Notes under the pieces: generated by a model
Databases searched by the model: none
The model's input: only the letters and a program-made list of their open reading frames with translations
What the model was told of the DNA's origin: nothing
Assembly: GCA_907163375.1 (NCBI GenBank)
Contig: CAJQUW010007783.1
Coordinates: 1-64,000 of the forward strand
Length of the DNA: 64,000 nt
DNA from: Prostheceraeus crozeri
Taxonomy: Eukaryota; Platyhelminthes; Polycladida; Euryleptidae
Direction of reading: 5' to 3'
Shown: in pieces, positions 50,078-60,928 of the stretch
How positions within the stretch are numbered: the stretch's first letter is position 1
How the letters are laid out: each line of letters begins with the position of its first letter
Program-made: the position numbers and the translations under genes

Positions 50078-51078
50078 ATTTACGCTGTAAATAGAGTATA
50101 TAGATACTGACTTCCATCCTCAGTTGAAGAATGGGAACAAATGTGAATAGCTGCCATTTCATCCAACTTCAGGAATTATCAGGCCTAGTTCACACCTCAC
50201 AATTTCGACGCAACTCCCTATTTGAACTTGCAGCTTACGCGAAGTAATTTTGAGATACACTATTAACAGATACACTATTGAGATCTCTAGACAATTTTGA
50301 TGGATTCGTTAAATAATTGTCTGTCTCCTGCCCGAGGTGATTTTGATAAGCGGAGAGGTCTACTACATGACCATAACGTCAAAAGAAAATACACCAAATT
50401 ATGTGATATCTCACGCCAGTTTTTTACGTGATATATGCCGATTGTCATGCAATATATCAATAATCTTTAATAAGCAAGAATAATGCCGTAACGTTTTTTG
50501 CAAACACTACCTCATCGCCTGAAATTTTAAAATTTTCCGGGATCCCGGGAATAGCGGAGGGCCAAGGACAGCCATGCAACCCTCTCTCGGAAGAAATGCA
50601 AGAATCACAGTCGGTGGATTTTCTGCTTCTTTCAAAAAAATCTTTAAGAAAAACGGTGTGACTGATTATTCCTAATTATTTCCGTTTATGTACATATCGG
50701 CGTTTCTTGATAACTCTTTATCTTAATGTACTGTACAAAAGTATATTTCTCAATCCTTTGAATTATTTCTCGACAAAAATTGATTGTGAAATGATCCAGA
50801 AAAAAATTAGCACATGTGCGTAAACGTGTCAAGTAGTGTGAAAGACATGGTTCTGACTATTTTCAGTTCATCCCATCATTCAAGTTCTACTTTTTATCTG
50901 TAATTTGTTTTTGGCATTAAAGCTATCAGATAATTGAGATCATGACACGTTTATCTTTTACGACGATTCGGATCTTGTATTATTTGATAGCATCCAGTTA
51001 TTGAGTATGTATTGTTATCTCTGTTTCGCCAGCTATTCCCGCAATCTAATGACAAAATTGTTTCTTTTTGTATTTTAG

Positions 51079-51193
51079 GCTCCGATGTGACAACTCCGAC
51101 GGCGCCAGTTGCTGTGATCGAGCCCGCCTCAGTGAAGTTTCCTTTTAACAAGGTTTCAAGACATGTCTACTTTGAGTGTGTTTTCAACGCCAG
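51079..51193 (+). CDS. sdk: Sidekick-like adhesion protein, first Ig3 exon
   Basis: A 115-nt exon, phase 1 to phase 2 (acceptor TTGTATTTTAG, donor GCCAG|GTAAGA). It encodes GSDVTTPTAPVAVIEPASVK and then the B-strand cysteine in VYFECVFNAR. The linker DV.TP...AP followed by the start of Ig3 is as I recall it from vertebrate SDKs. It joins in frame to the exon at 53067. A domain split inside Ig3 contrasts with the one-exon Ig1 and Ig2. Confidence 0.87.
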
Positions 51194-53066
51194 GTAAGAT
51201 ACTGCTTCTTGCCGATCAACAGCCATTCAATGACATCTATCCATTTTAAGATGCTAGCTGTATAGATTTGAATTCCATCTTGCTGTCGTAGATTTTATTA
51301 GACTTTTTATCTCTCTTTGAGACTGTATCTCATTTTCTTACTTCTTAAATCTCTTGTGTTCGGTGACTGTATTTGGTGTGTACAAAGTATACCTCGATAA
51401 GCAACGCTCAGACGAAAGTTAATTTGCGAACTACTATGTGTTGTACCAACAGAGTTCCCGATACAGAAACATCACGCCTTTGATATTGAGTGTGTTTACA
51501 GATTGTAAGAGTTAGGAAAGGATACAGAGAAGCTATTGAAGTACTGCACTCTGAATAGCGTTTTCTAAGACATAATGGAAGATCAAAGACGTAATGGGAT
51601 TGAAGTATAACAAAACGCAGTCGAGAGCACTCTTCTTTATAGATAGAACAGGTAGCGATCAATATCTTACAAATATTACAAAGTGTTGTTTGTAAGGAAA
51701 TTGTGTTTTAAGCCGCAGTGGGAATTAATGCAAAAGCAATTGTGTTGAAGACGTACCTATGCATTCGACGAGCATTCCCTGAATAATTGAAAATAAGAGG
51801 CTTTTCTATTTATTGTACAATTGTTTCAGAATGTGAATCCTCCGTCCCTACGATCTCTCTTGCTATCAACAATGGTACAGTCAACATATCGAATCAACTG
51901 AGACACGACAATTGCGCTATCAGTTTTGTGCTTTTTAATGAGACGGACATGTGACTCATTATTCAACCATTGTTAACAAGTTTCTTTGATTTTTGCTTCG
52001 AAATCGTAGTTCATGTGAACGTATATCACCATAGGTACCAAATAAAAGCGAATGTGGACGAAGGCAATTTAGAATTTTCTAGCAGTCGATTGCACTTTTC
52101 TAAGTTATTATCTCACTAGCTTCTTATATTTATATTTTCATATTGCATGGTATGCAGCAGGGATGCGGAGTCCTATCATTTTGATAATTGTTGCATCAAT
52201 TATCGATTATTTTCGATGAAAGTTTATCAAATGTCGCTTTCAGTTGGATGCATACGACTCTGCTCCTCCCATCTTGTTGATGTGTGCTTCACACGGTTTT
52301 TCTCCAGTCTCTACCAGGCAGGAAAATCCCCATCCTTCTCCAAAAAATATGATTTCACTTTCGATTTTAATATGCACTTTAGAGGAGCCGTTACACACGA
52401 TTAACGTGAGGACAAGAAGTAATGTTCTCAAACATACTCGTATTTCATTTTTGTCTCTGATGTGACCTTTGGTGCGTAGGTGTGATCGAGGCTAGGAAGG
52501 CTTGTCTTCTCTATTAAATCACCGAGTGAAAAAACAATCCTTTATTCACTATCACGGTTCATTCCCTCAACTATTACAAGCTTTGCATCCAACAGTGTCT
52601 CTGTACTTTTGTTTGACGGAGAAAGTTGACATCAAGACAGTGACATCTATATTCACGAGAGTAAATAATTTGTTTGTATTATATTTCGGGTCTAGCTATA
52701 GGCCGGAGTCCGGAGTCCTATCAGTTGATAGAACTCCGACTCCAGCAAAAATGATAGGACTCCGGGACTCCGACTCCGCATCCCTGGTATGCAGGCGAAT
52801 CGATGCACTATATACGAGTAGTTACAGACCGTCATTTTTCGATCAAATAGGGTCACATTTTCCAATAAGGTCATATTGACATTATTCAATAACACAAAAA
52901 GCTTCAGCAATTAGTTCTCAAAAGTACGGAACAAAGGAATTAAAGCATATTTCTGCCTTTTAAAATTGGTGGCCCTCTATCCCAACTTGATTGCCCTCCA
53001 CTGGCCGCTAAGATTTTTAAATTTGATGACGGTCATGCATAGCAATTGAAGTAAATTTTATTTCAG
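51194..53066 (+). other. Sidekick-like gene, 1.9-kb intron
   Basis: Phase-2 intron (GTAAGATAC...TTTTATTTCAG). It contains hAT-like element B (52158-52786); the rest is plain AT-rich sequence. Confidence 0.7.
52158..52786. mobile_element. hAT-like non-autonomous element B
   Basis: Perfect 8-bp duplication GTATGCAG at 52150-52157 and 52787-52794. The termini are CAGGGATGCGGAGTCCTATC and, reverse-complemented, CAGGGATGCGGAGTCGGAGT. The word GGAGTC occurs once at the left end but several times at the right (52695-52780), in both orientations. The ATGATAGGACTCC segment shows that the two ends were once the same and the right end gained extra copies. No transposase. Confidence 0.9.
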
Positions 53067-53456
53067 ACCACTGGCAAATCTTCGAATACTTTGGTATCAT
53101 CGAACCACTACACTATCTGGAGATACAGTTCGAACGGCAATTCGCAATACGCTCCATTCTTCACTTAGCAACTACAATCGGACACTGAAAATCGTGAATG
53201 TAGAGGTGACAGACGCCGGCACGTATGAATGTGAGGCGCATCTCGGCTCCTATCCTGTAGTCACTAAGTCAGCAACGCTGACATATCAATACAAAGCCAA
53301 GATCATTCGCAGAGCTGCCACTGACCTGTCCGTGAATTACGGCGATCGGAAAGAGCTGACATGCGGGGCTGACGGCATTCCACGCCCAACTATTCATTGG
53401 TACCGCAATGCTGTGCTCCTGGGAACCTCAACCGGAATGCAACCTGGCGTGACTCG
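53067..53456 (+). CDS. sdk: Sidekick-like adhesion protein, Ig3 end and Ig4 start
   Basis: A 390-nt exon, phase 2 to phase 2 (acceptor TTTTATTTCAG, donor ACTCG|GTAAGTGC). It completes Ig3 with RPLANLRILWYHR and the F-strand cysteine in VTDAGTYECEAHLGS. It then crosses the linker into Ig4, with the B-strand cysteine in RKELTCGADGIPRPTIHWYR, ending at MQPGVTR. The rest of Ig4, further Ig domains, the fibronectin III repeats and the membrane segment expected of a sidekick protein are not found in the remaining 10.5 kb and should lie to the right of the window. Confidence 0.9.
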
Positions 53457-53619
53457 GTAAGTGCAATTTTCAATGACAATGGAAGACATGCATAAACGTT
53501 AGACCAAATTACCATGCACAAGATGTGCGCCTGATATGAGAGCTATCGTGATCTATCTCTCTGATCAACTGAGTGCGATTACATTCTTGGCATTCTCTCA
53601 TGCATTTGCTGGAGAAATA

Positions 53620-55357
53620 CGTGGTGTGATCCAAAATGTCCCGGACTAACCTACTTGCAGATAACCTGTGATAACGAATACTACTTCAGATGTAAATTTA
53701 GGTCTTTAAGGCATGAGAAATATGGTCGCCGAAATTTTTCCGGTCAGTTTTCTATTTTTAAAAAATATTTTTACATTTTAACATGAATTTCTGTATTTTC
53801 TGAATTGATCGAGATCCGATTTGTCTTATTGTTATAGTTAGATTGATTTTGATTTGTACCTTATTTGACGGATATCTTTGCCATGAATATTGCACGTCTT
53901 TTGTTAATTGCTTCATGTGTTACGATATCAATCAGTGAAGTTCATTCAGCACGCATTCATTAAGAAATCCGTGTCAACGATGGTTCTTTGTTCTATCAGT
54001 TTTCATGATGGATGTGACAAGCGTGTCTTCAGTCGAATATCGCAGTGTGATACGATACCTCCTGATCCGCGGCTTCGCTAATGGTGACATTCTAAAGGAA
54101 TTAAGCCTGGCATATGGAAGCAAAGCTCCATCGAGAACTACTGCTTATTTCTGGATAAGCGAATTTAAACGCGGAAGACAATCTGTGGAGCAAGATTTTT
54201 CAACTGTTGGTCGGCCGCAGGAGATTCCGGAAGAGAAATCGAGTCAGTGCGATGAAGTGATTACAGCACACAGAAGGATAACCATCCGTGAGTTGTCAAG
54301 AGAGTTGCGAATCAGTTATCACTCCTGTCATGACATCATCGAAAGACTTGGATATCGCAAACTGGCATCACGTTTCGTACCGAAGTTTCTGTCACCTGAA
54401 ATGAAGGAGAACAGACTTCTGGCGGCACAGTCAAATTTGGATCTCCTCGAAATGCACGGAGATCAGTTTCTGAACTGCATCCTTACAGAGGATGAAACAC
54501 CTTTAAGTTTGTATCTGCCTCAAAGTAAGCGAGAATCTGCAGAGTGGCGAAAATCAGGCGAGTCTGCCCCTTTGAAAATGCGATCCGGAACATCACATCG
54601 CCGGTCGTTGATGCTGACGGTCTTTTGGAACGCTTCGGGAATCCAACTGGTTGACTTTGCGGATAAAGGAGTAAGAATCAATAGCGAATATTATTCCAAT
54701 CTGTTATCTGAAGCGAGGAAGAAAATAAGAAAGCCACGAAACATTCCCCTCTACTTGCTTCATGACAATGCTCCGATTCACACCTCGCAGGAGACAACCA
54801 ATGCCTTAACGAGAAACGGATTTCAACTATTGAGCCATCCTCCTTATTCACCTGACTTGGCCCCAAGTGACTTCTATCTGTTTAGATTCCTCAAAAAGCA
54901 TCTTCGTGGACACCATTTTGAATCGCCAGTTGAACTGCGGGATGCAGTTACTGAGTTTTTTGATTCTTTGACACCGGAATTTTTTCATAAAGCTTTTTGT
55001 GAATTGAGACTTCGTTGGCAAAAAGTGACGAATGCTAACGGCTCATACATTGAAAAGTAAACTGTTTTCTGGAACAAAACATTTGTTTTTCCGTTAATTA
55101 TTAGTCAGGTTATTAGTGATAGCTTAACTGTCAAGTTAATCTAAATATATTAATTCTAAATCGCTAGAATTTATAGGAAAATCTTGAAATTCAGACAAAA
55201 ATGTTTGAAAATTTTGAAAAAATAGAAAACTGACCGGAAAAATTTCGGCAACCATATTTCTCATGCCTTAAAGACCTAAATTTACATCTGAAGTAGTATT
55301 CGTTATCACAGGTTATCTGCAAGTAGGTTAGTCCGGGACATTTTGGATCACACCACG
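53620..55357 (+). mobile_element. Complete mariner transposon with TA duplication
   Basis: Element of 1,738 bp flanked by TA at 53618-53619 and 55358-55359. The terminal inverted repeats are about 140 bp (53620-53759 and 55218-55357), starting CGTGGTGTGATCCAAAATGT, and I find a single substitution between them (GGTCGCCG versus GGTTGCCG). That near-identity and the undamaged transposase indicate a recent insertion. It sits 163 bp downstream of a sidekick-like exon, in the same orientation. Confidence 0.95.
54005..55060 (+). CDS. Mariner transposase, uninterrupted, D,D34D
   Basis: A 351-residue protein (mariner transposases are usually about 340-350). It acts in the nucleus, cutting and pasting its own element at TA sites. 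The N-terminal 110 residues hold the paired helix-turn-helix region (EYRSVIRYLLIRGF..., then RITIRELSRELRISYHSCHD). The catalytic triad is D163 in LTEDETP, D254 in LLHDNAPIHTS and D289 in YSPDLAPSDFYLF. Thirty-four residues separate the last two, the mariner spacing. The first motif is TEDE rather than the commoner TGDE. The start chosen is the first of two tandem ATGs. No stop or frameshift is present. Only a short 5' leader precedes it inside the element, so expression would depend on the terminal region or host intronic transcription. Confidence 0.95.
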   Translation: MMDVTSVSSVEYRSVIRYLLIRGFANGDILKELSLAYGSKAPSRTTAYFWISEFKRGRQSVEQDFSTVGRPQEIPEEKSSQCDEVITAHRRITIRELSRELRISYHSCHDIIERLGYRKLASRFVPKFLSPEMKENRLLAAQSNLDLLEMHGDQFLNCILTEDETPLSLYLPQSKRESAEWRKSGESAPLKMRSGTSHRRSLMLTVFWNASGIQLVDFADKGVRINSEYYSNLLSEARKKIRKPRNIPLYLLHDNAPIHTSQETTNALTRNGFQLLSHPPYSPDLAPSDFYLFRFLKKHLRGHHFESPVELRDAVTEFFDSLTPEFFHKAFCELRLRWQKVTNANGSYIEK

Positions 55358-55369
55358 TATCTTTATTCA

Positions 55370-55450
55370 GGTGGTAGAATAGCTCAGTTTGCGAAGAGCC
55401 GCTTCTTAGTGCTTAAGTGCAGACGGTTCAGAGCTCGAGTCTGACCACCT
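55370..55450 (+). tRNA. tRNA-like sequence, probably a SINE head or tRNA pseudogene
   Basis: GGTGGT at 55370 pairs with ACCACC at its 3' end. A normal D-arm follows (AGCTCAGTTTGCGAAGAGC), then a T-arm TCAGA-GCTCGAG-TCTGA whose loop departs from the TTCGANN rule. The anticodon arm is not convincing. Another 150 bp of non-tRNA sequence follows without a Pol III terminator nearby, which suits a tRNA-derived SINE. It begins 10 bp past the mariner's right target duplication. Confidence 0.4.
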
Positions 55451-56675
55451 CGAGAGATGCTACCGCACTCACTAGATGCTACTAGCACTAACCTGTTGAG
55501 AATTATGAAGGCTTTCTCACTCCCAGCTTGTCTGAATGGCTTCGTACAGATTTCGAGATTGGCTGCAAAGTAGAGGTACCAAGGTATTTACTTCAAGAGG
55601 TAATTATACATAACCAAGTGACTTAGCGGACAGTCTCAAGGAAGTTGGGTGCCATTATATTTACCTGTAGAAGTGCTATCACGGCCATCATTTCTCATAC
55701 TAAGTAACATTTATTTGTATTATAAATTTACACAGGATAGCAATGCTTATATAATTTTGACTGAAATTCTTTGTCTACTTTACGAATTGTAATAATTGAA
55801 TAGAATAAAACTTTCATCGATTTGGGACTGAGTTTTAAGTTTTGTATCTGAAGTAAAGTCAATGCTGTTTTGACGCTTGCTCGATCTATGTGGATGATTT
55901 GTTTTGACGACTAAGGATGGATGAGCTATTAGGATCTATGATCACAAGTGTTCATGAAAGTGAGCGAAATATAGTAATCATCGATCTCTTGTTGTCGACT
56001 AGATTTTGAAGCATTGAATACCAGTCTTTCTCCTCAAAAATAATGTATTACAATCATTTTTATTCCGTGACAGAATTTTAATTCTTTTCTCAGTGACAAG
56101 ATGTTAACATGCAATCCATATCCCTGAGTGACTTTCCAAGTATTCATCTATCGGAAGCATTTGTCTCTATTTTCAACTATTCTTTATAATAATTCAAATT
56201 TGATGTTCATGCAAGCGTCAATCCAAGATTTTGTGTCTAAAGTTAGTTGAAAAGACCTCATGTACGAGCACATCATTCATAAGGAAACTCGTGGCACTTG
56301 GTTATGAAATGCAGATCTTTCCATAGTTTTCTCCATTATCAGCAAACTTCGCATAAATTAGCATTCACAGGCATAACTTTGACGGCAAATGATTTAACGC
56401 AGCATGTGCTGGTAATCTGTTTCTTCATGTAAAGTTAATAGAGACTGAAATGACATAACTGATTTCCGCCTGCATGAATATGTGTTGAAAATAGACATGA
56501 GTTCTTAACCTTAACTTTTTACTTCTGGTAATTAGACAATGAGAATGTGTTCTATTTGTCCTGCATGAATCAATTATAATGATCAAAGTATTGTCCATAG
56601 AATTAAATATTTTGTTTATCTGCTTCGGTTTGCTAGAAGTGTGATTAATACGAAATTGACGGCACATCGCGGAAC

Positions 56676-56887
56676 TTAATAAGTGGGCAAAAAGGAATTC
56701 CTAATACCATACAGAGATAGGAAAAAGTCGTGCGTCGCTTGCGGATTAACGTGAGTTCCAGCAAAGTGCTTCGATTGCCACAATTCCTTCAGATTCGAAG
56801 AATTCAGATCATTGCACACAAGTTTTCTCCATAATGTTGGCCCTACCGATCATTATTGAATAAAAAAGTAGCAGGCGTACGAAAATT
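56676..56887 (+). repeat. Dispersed repeat of about 200 bp, copy B
   Basis: Partner of 14881-15082, in the same orientation. It ends with GCAGGCGTACGAAAA and carries GATTCGAAGAATTCAGATCA. It is 41 kb away, in the sidekick-like gene's last visible intron. Confidence 0.7.
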
Positions 56888-58069
56888 AGTTCACTTGATG
56901 ATTTCACATCCTCTTCTTAGCATTCCTCACTGCATAGCGCATACACTGAATCGAATGTTCGAACCAGACAGTGGTGTGTGCGACGTGATATAACAGCACG
57001 CACTCATCTCTCACTGGCTCTGGTGTCCTCTGCTCACAGCTTATTGTTTGACATTTCCAATAGTGGGCGATCTGCGAATTATCCATTCGAGAAGGAGCAA
57101 GGTGTCTAATTCTGTGATGTGCCATTTCGATGTGAAGGACAGATACGATACTTCCATTCTAGAAACCGAAGCGCGCAGATGAATCTAATTCTGTGGTATC
57201 GTCAGTATTGCTTGTTCATGGATTAAAGAATATCACCAGATATTGTTCTTTCCCAATCTCAACATGTTATCTGATTTCGCCCTCTCTTAAAAGTCGGAGA
57301 AATCGGCACATTTCAAATATTATGCGGATTGTACAAATAGTTCGATCTTAATGTAGTCAGCTCTCATGATTCAGCAGAAAGCGGGTCTCTTCTTTTATTG
57401 GCCACAAGTAAAAACAGATTGTCAAAAATATGTGCAACCCTCACGCGTTTCGAGTTTCGCTCTTCTTAAGGAGGAAAATTTACTATAAACCAATTCGGTT
57501 TTCTCCCTGAAGATGAGTGAAGCTCGATAATAATAGATGATCACCAGTTGCATATTTGATCAAGTATCCTGATCTGCTGATTTCAATCAGTGCGACGTTT
57601 ACTGATACTGCTTCTAAATTTGTCATCAACCCTGTTCTCATCATTGATATCATATGATAATTCCATGATTTATTTGGCAATGTTTCTTTTGTATGATTAC
57701 CAATATGTTAAGTACATTTGGATGTGCACCTTAAGATCCGTAATAGGATAATCTGATTAAATGGATTGTTACCTTTCTTGTCAGCGACTCATGAATGAAG
57801 AATAACATATGACAAATGAGAAAACCCAATCTCTGTTAAAGAATTAAATTTACCTTTGTACCTTGTAGTACCTAAGGAAAGAACTACATGAACCTTAATC
57901 ATAGAATGCACTTTAGTACATATGCATTGAAAAAACGGTATGTCGTCTTAAACTTTGATAAATCAGGAAACTGCTTTTCTCTTTTCTGGTGCTGAATATT
58001 TTTCATAGAGATGATGCTCATAGGCCTGATGCTCTCATTATGAAAAATTAATGACTCGAAATGCACAAA

Positions 58070-58520
58070 TGAAAGTATTCTTTGTAAGAAACCTGGACAC
58101 CTCGGTGACAGTGGAAATAGCTGATTCGCTGTCGGTACAAGATGTCTTACTTTGCCTTTGTCCATTTAGCGTCTTTTTCTCCTCCTCCGTTGGGTTGGAT
58201 GATGATTCTTCATGGAATACTTCCAGGTGTTCCGATAGAATGCGTCGGCTTCCTTGATGCCCAATTGCCGACAGTCTGCGGACACTGTTTCTTCCCAGAT
58301 CTTCTTCGTGGTGGCCTCTTGGTGTTGGTCCGCTGATCTTCATTTTCCAAATTTTCTTCGCCCAATCGCTGACATCCTTCCGCAGGTTTCTTCCAAACTT
58401 ATTCACCTTTTCCGCAGCCAGTGAAGACCATCTGGCGCTCCTGAACCTGCAGCCAATCGATGAGTCCATGAGGGTGTGCAGATTGCGATGATGCGGCCAT
58501 CTGGTCTTCACTGACTGCAG
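58070..58520 (-). pseudogene. LINE reverse-transcriptase C-terminal relic
   Basis: On the minus strand the frame reads NKFGRNLRKDVSDWAKKIWK, then MKISGPTPRG, and in a shifted frame the continuing basic tail. This is the VKKCxxMEVxGxRPRGRPxxxW segment near the C-terminus of many LINE reverse transcriptases. One frameshift is needed to keep the similarity, and the core domains are absent. At its right edge a roughly 35-bp inverted repeat (58417-58452 and 58511-58550, sharing TGGCGCTCCTGAACCTGCAG) brackets about 60 bp. Confidence 0.6.
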
Positions 58521-58983
58521 GTTCAGGAGCGCCAGAAGGTCTTCAATGGCTACTCAATCTTCCATCAATATTAGGAATTGGATGATTGCTTGAATTCGAT
58601 GGAATGATGCAATTGCAATATTCATTATCTTATCTTGGGAATTTTGTTGCTTCAGTCTTGTTTTCAAATATATTCACCCATTTTTACTTTGGTGGATTTG
58701 ACGTTAGTGGCAGTAAGATGGCAACTTAATCTGGCGTTATTATTCTCTAGTGATCAGATTTGAAAGAATAATAACTATTTCAAAAGCTTTGCTTTTTCAA
58801 TCTTAATTATTTATCATCAAATTAATATTCTGCTGAAAAATAATTACAAGTTGAAGTCTCAAATCTGTAGACTCGCGTTTAACTCACTTCTGCGTACAAA
58901 TGATTCCATCAAAATCGAGTTGAAGATCATTGACACTATGCACATGCTGCAGGCAGTATTTGAAGCTATATTTCGGATGGTGT

Positions 58984-59170
58984 GATCTCCGCTGCACAGT
59001 GGCTTGTAGTGGCTTGTCAATCGATTTGCGGTGAGGTCGAGTCCCAATGTGCCAGTGGAAGTTTACTGGAAAGTCATTAGGACTAAAAGTAAAACTATAG
59101 TCCAGCAAGTCGGACCATGCCAACACCATTCAAGACGCCGCTTAGGAACAATGATGACATTAAAGTTGAT
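58984..59170 (+). mobile_element. tRNA-derived SINE, family 1, diverged copy 4
   Basis: Begins GATCTCCGCTGCACAGTGGC, with a B box in GAGGTCGAGTCCC, then body pieces GCCAGTGGAAGTTTACTGGA, AGGACTAAAAGTA and GCCAACACCATTCAAG, and ends ATGACATTAAA. More diverged than copies 1 and 2. It lies tail-to-tail with the minus-strand copy at 59240-59434. Confidence 0.78.
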
Positions 59171-59239
59171 TTTCATCTCATTGCCAAAATCGACCAAGTA
59201 GTTTTTTAAGTAGACCTTCAGCGCCATCTACTCCAGAAA

Positions 59240-59434
59240 CTTTCTTAGTCACAAGCACATCACAATAGACGGGGCTTGGACGATACTGACACAGTCACAC
59301 TTCAGCGTTTTTTTGGAGCGTTGTGATCTTTGTTTGGATGCCCCTCCTGACGACTTCCAATGACTCTTTCGGGGTTCGACCTCTGGACAGAAAGATCGCT
59401 AGGCCAAGCACTTAGCCACTGTGCCACGGAGATC
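59240..59434 (-). mobile_element. tRNA-derived SINE, family 1, copy 3 (inverted)
   Basis: The reverse complement begins GATCTCCGTGGCACAGTGGC at 59434 and carries TAAGTGCTTGGCCTAGCGAT, the B box AGAGGTCGAACCCC, GAGTCATTGGAAGTCGTCAG and GTCCAAGCCCCG. The body has small indels (a T-rich run near 59309-59315). Confidence 0.83.
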
Positions 59435-60854
59435 ACATCGATTAATTGTCAATGTTGTCAATAGTATGTCTGAACTATACAGCGTCCCCAAGTGTGAAGA
59501 TGATGATAAATTCTCAAACGCCACTAATGATAAAAAATCGTTCTCTCAAATCGTGCTCTCAATGCCTATTTATGTATAATCTGCTATCAATCGACTGCTA
59601 TGAATTCATCACGCATAATGATGAGCGAACAAACAACATCACTGGCATCTGTGATACACAACGCTCACCTTTCTAAAGAATGACGAGGATCTGCTGCTGT
59701 GTTTGGACTTTAGATAAATCATGAAAAACAATAAAAATGAAGCGGTGAGGATATTGTTAATTACTTGCAACCTTTCAAAGCGGGACCGAGTTGCTAAAGA
59801 ACATCCGGTCGTTTGAGCGTGAAATGCTCGGCGCCATGTCTTGGGAATTGAGTTACAATGTCATGCCGACACAGCACATGCTGGGATTACATACTTACTG
59901 CTCACCTGGTTATCAAGGTCTCATTAATGAACCCCATAAATGAGTCAGCATTTTCCGCCTCAATCCTGAGTGGTGAATACATCATTATCTGAACATTTAC
60001 GCGTCGGCCGATGTCTATGAGCTCACCATGTAGATATCGGATGTCTTCGTGGAGTACACTCAGGGGATAGCTTAGAGAGAGATTGATTAATAGTTGGGTC
60101 GGAGATTGACGCAACAGTATCAAATGCTCACCGACAATGGATGATTGATAAGAGCGAGAGAATTAATATAGTGTACAGTGTCATGCATGCTCTTGTCATG
60201 TGACGTTTATTGAGTCTAGCTAATATCTTTGATTACAACAAGAACAGGTTGAGCAGAGTGGTATTGAATTCATGAGAAGTCCGTGTGTGCTAAATATATA
60301 GAATGTAGTTAAATGGTGTTGAATTTCCGATAACTCCCATGAACTAAGGAACTAAAGGAAAGGGTTCTTTACGGCTATGATTTTCGATATGGAACTTTGG
60401 GATGTTAGACTATAAGTAACGTGGATGTCTGTTCATGCATCATGTTTCACTCGATGGAAATGTTGAAAGTCCAGTGATGAATTCATCGTGGGAAGGATAA
60501 AATGAGCATCCTGTGCATACAACATGATCATAGACGAGTACTGCAACAAATGGCAAGTGATACTCATGTTAGAATAAAGGAGATAGCTCATCATATCAAT
60601 CGATACTTGTGCTTATCGTCAACAGTGAATTGCTGCCCATTTCAATTTGATAAATGCGGCTACACACTTTCTGCTTTATTGATAAATAGAATAATAAATT
60701 ATCTAATAGTCAATTTCAAGGAGAATTGTGAAAGAATATCACTCATATATCACATCATTCATGTACTAGTCACTCTGATATATGACACGCATGCAGTTAA
60801 TTCATTAACAATGAAATGACATGAACGTTGGATCAAACTGCCATGCCAACGATG

Positions 60855-60928
60855 TGTAGCTGGTAGGATTCGAACCTGCGATCCCAGGTTAACTATACCT
60901 GTGCTCTACCAACCGAGCCACGAGCCGC
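60855..60928 (-). tRNA. tRNA-like sequence (anticodon AGT if functional)
   Basis: The minus strand gives a D-arm GCTCGGTTGGTAGAGC, a perfect 5-bp anticodon stem CAGGT/ACCTG enclosing ATAGTTA (anticodon AGT, threonine) and a T-arm with the canonical loop TTCGAAT and one stem mismatch. The acceptor arms pair poorly (at best five of seven) and there is an extra base before the D-arm. It is most likely a tRNA pseudogene or SINE head. The flanking bases resemble a stretch near 53490-53540, which supports a repeat origin. Confidence 0.5.

Larger units (their letters stand above)
35327..51078 (+). other. Sidekick-like gene, 15.7-kb intron
   Basis: Phase-1 intron (GTAAGTTA...TTGTATTTTAG). Named contents are transposon copy 3, two hairpins, two SINE copies, a degenerate minisatellite and the hAT-like elements D and A. 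Large parts (36480-38270, 38390-43330, 43900-45350, 46350-47900, 48150-49470, 50090-51078) are AT-rich with scattered short open frames and no feature I can support, apart from a short (GACA)n run at 37766-37782. Confidence 0.65.

Noticed and set aside
60855..60928. Functional tRNA-Thr(AGT) gene
   Set aside because: The acceptor stem pairs poorly, a T-stem mismatch and an extra base are present, and the flanks look repetitive. Kept only as tRNA-like.
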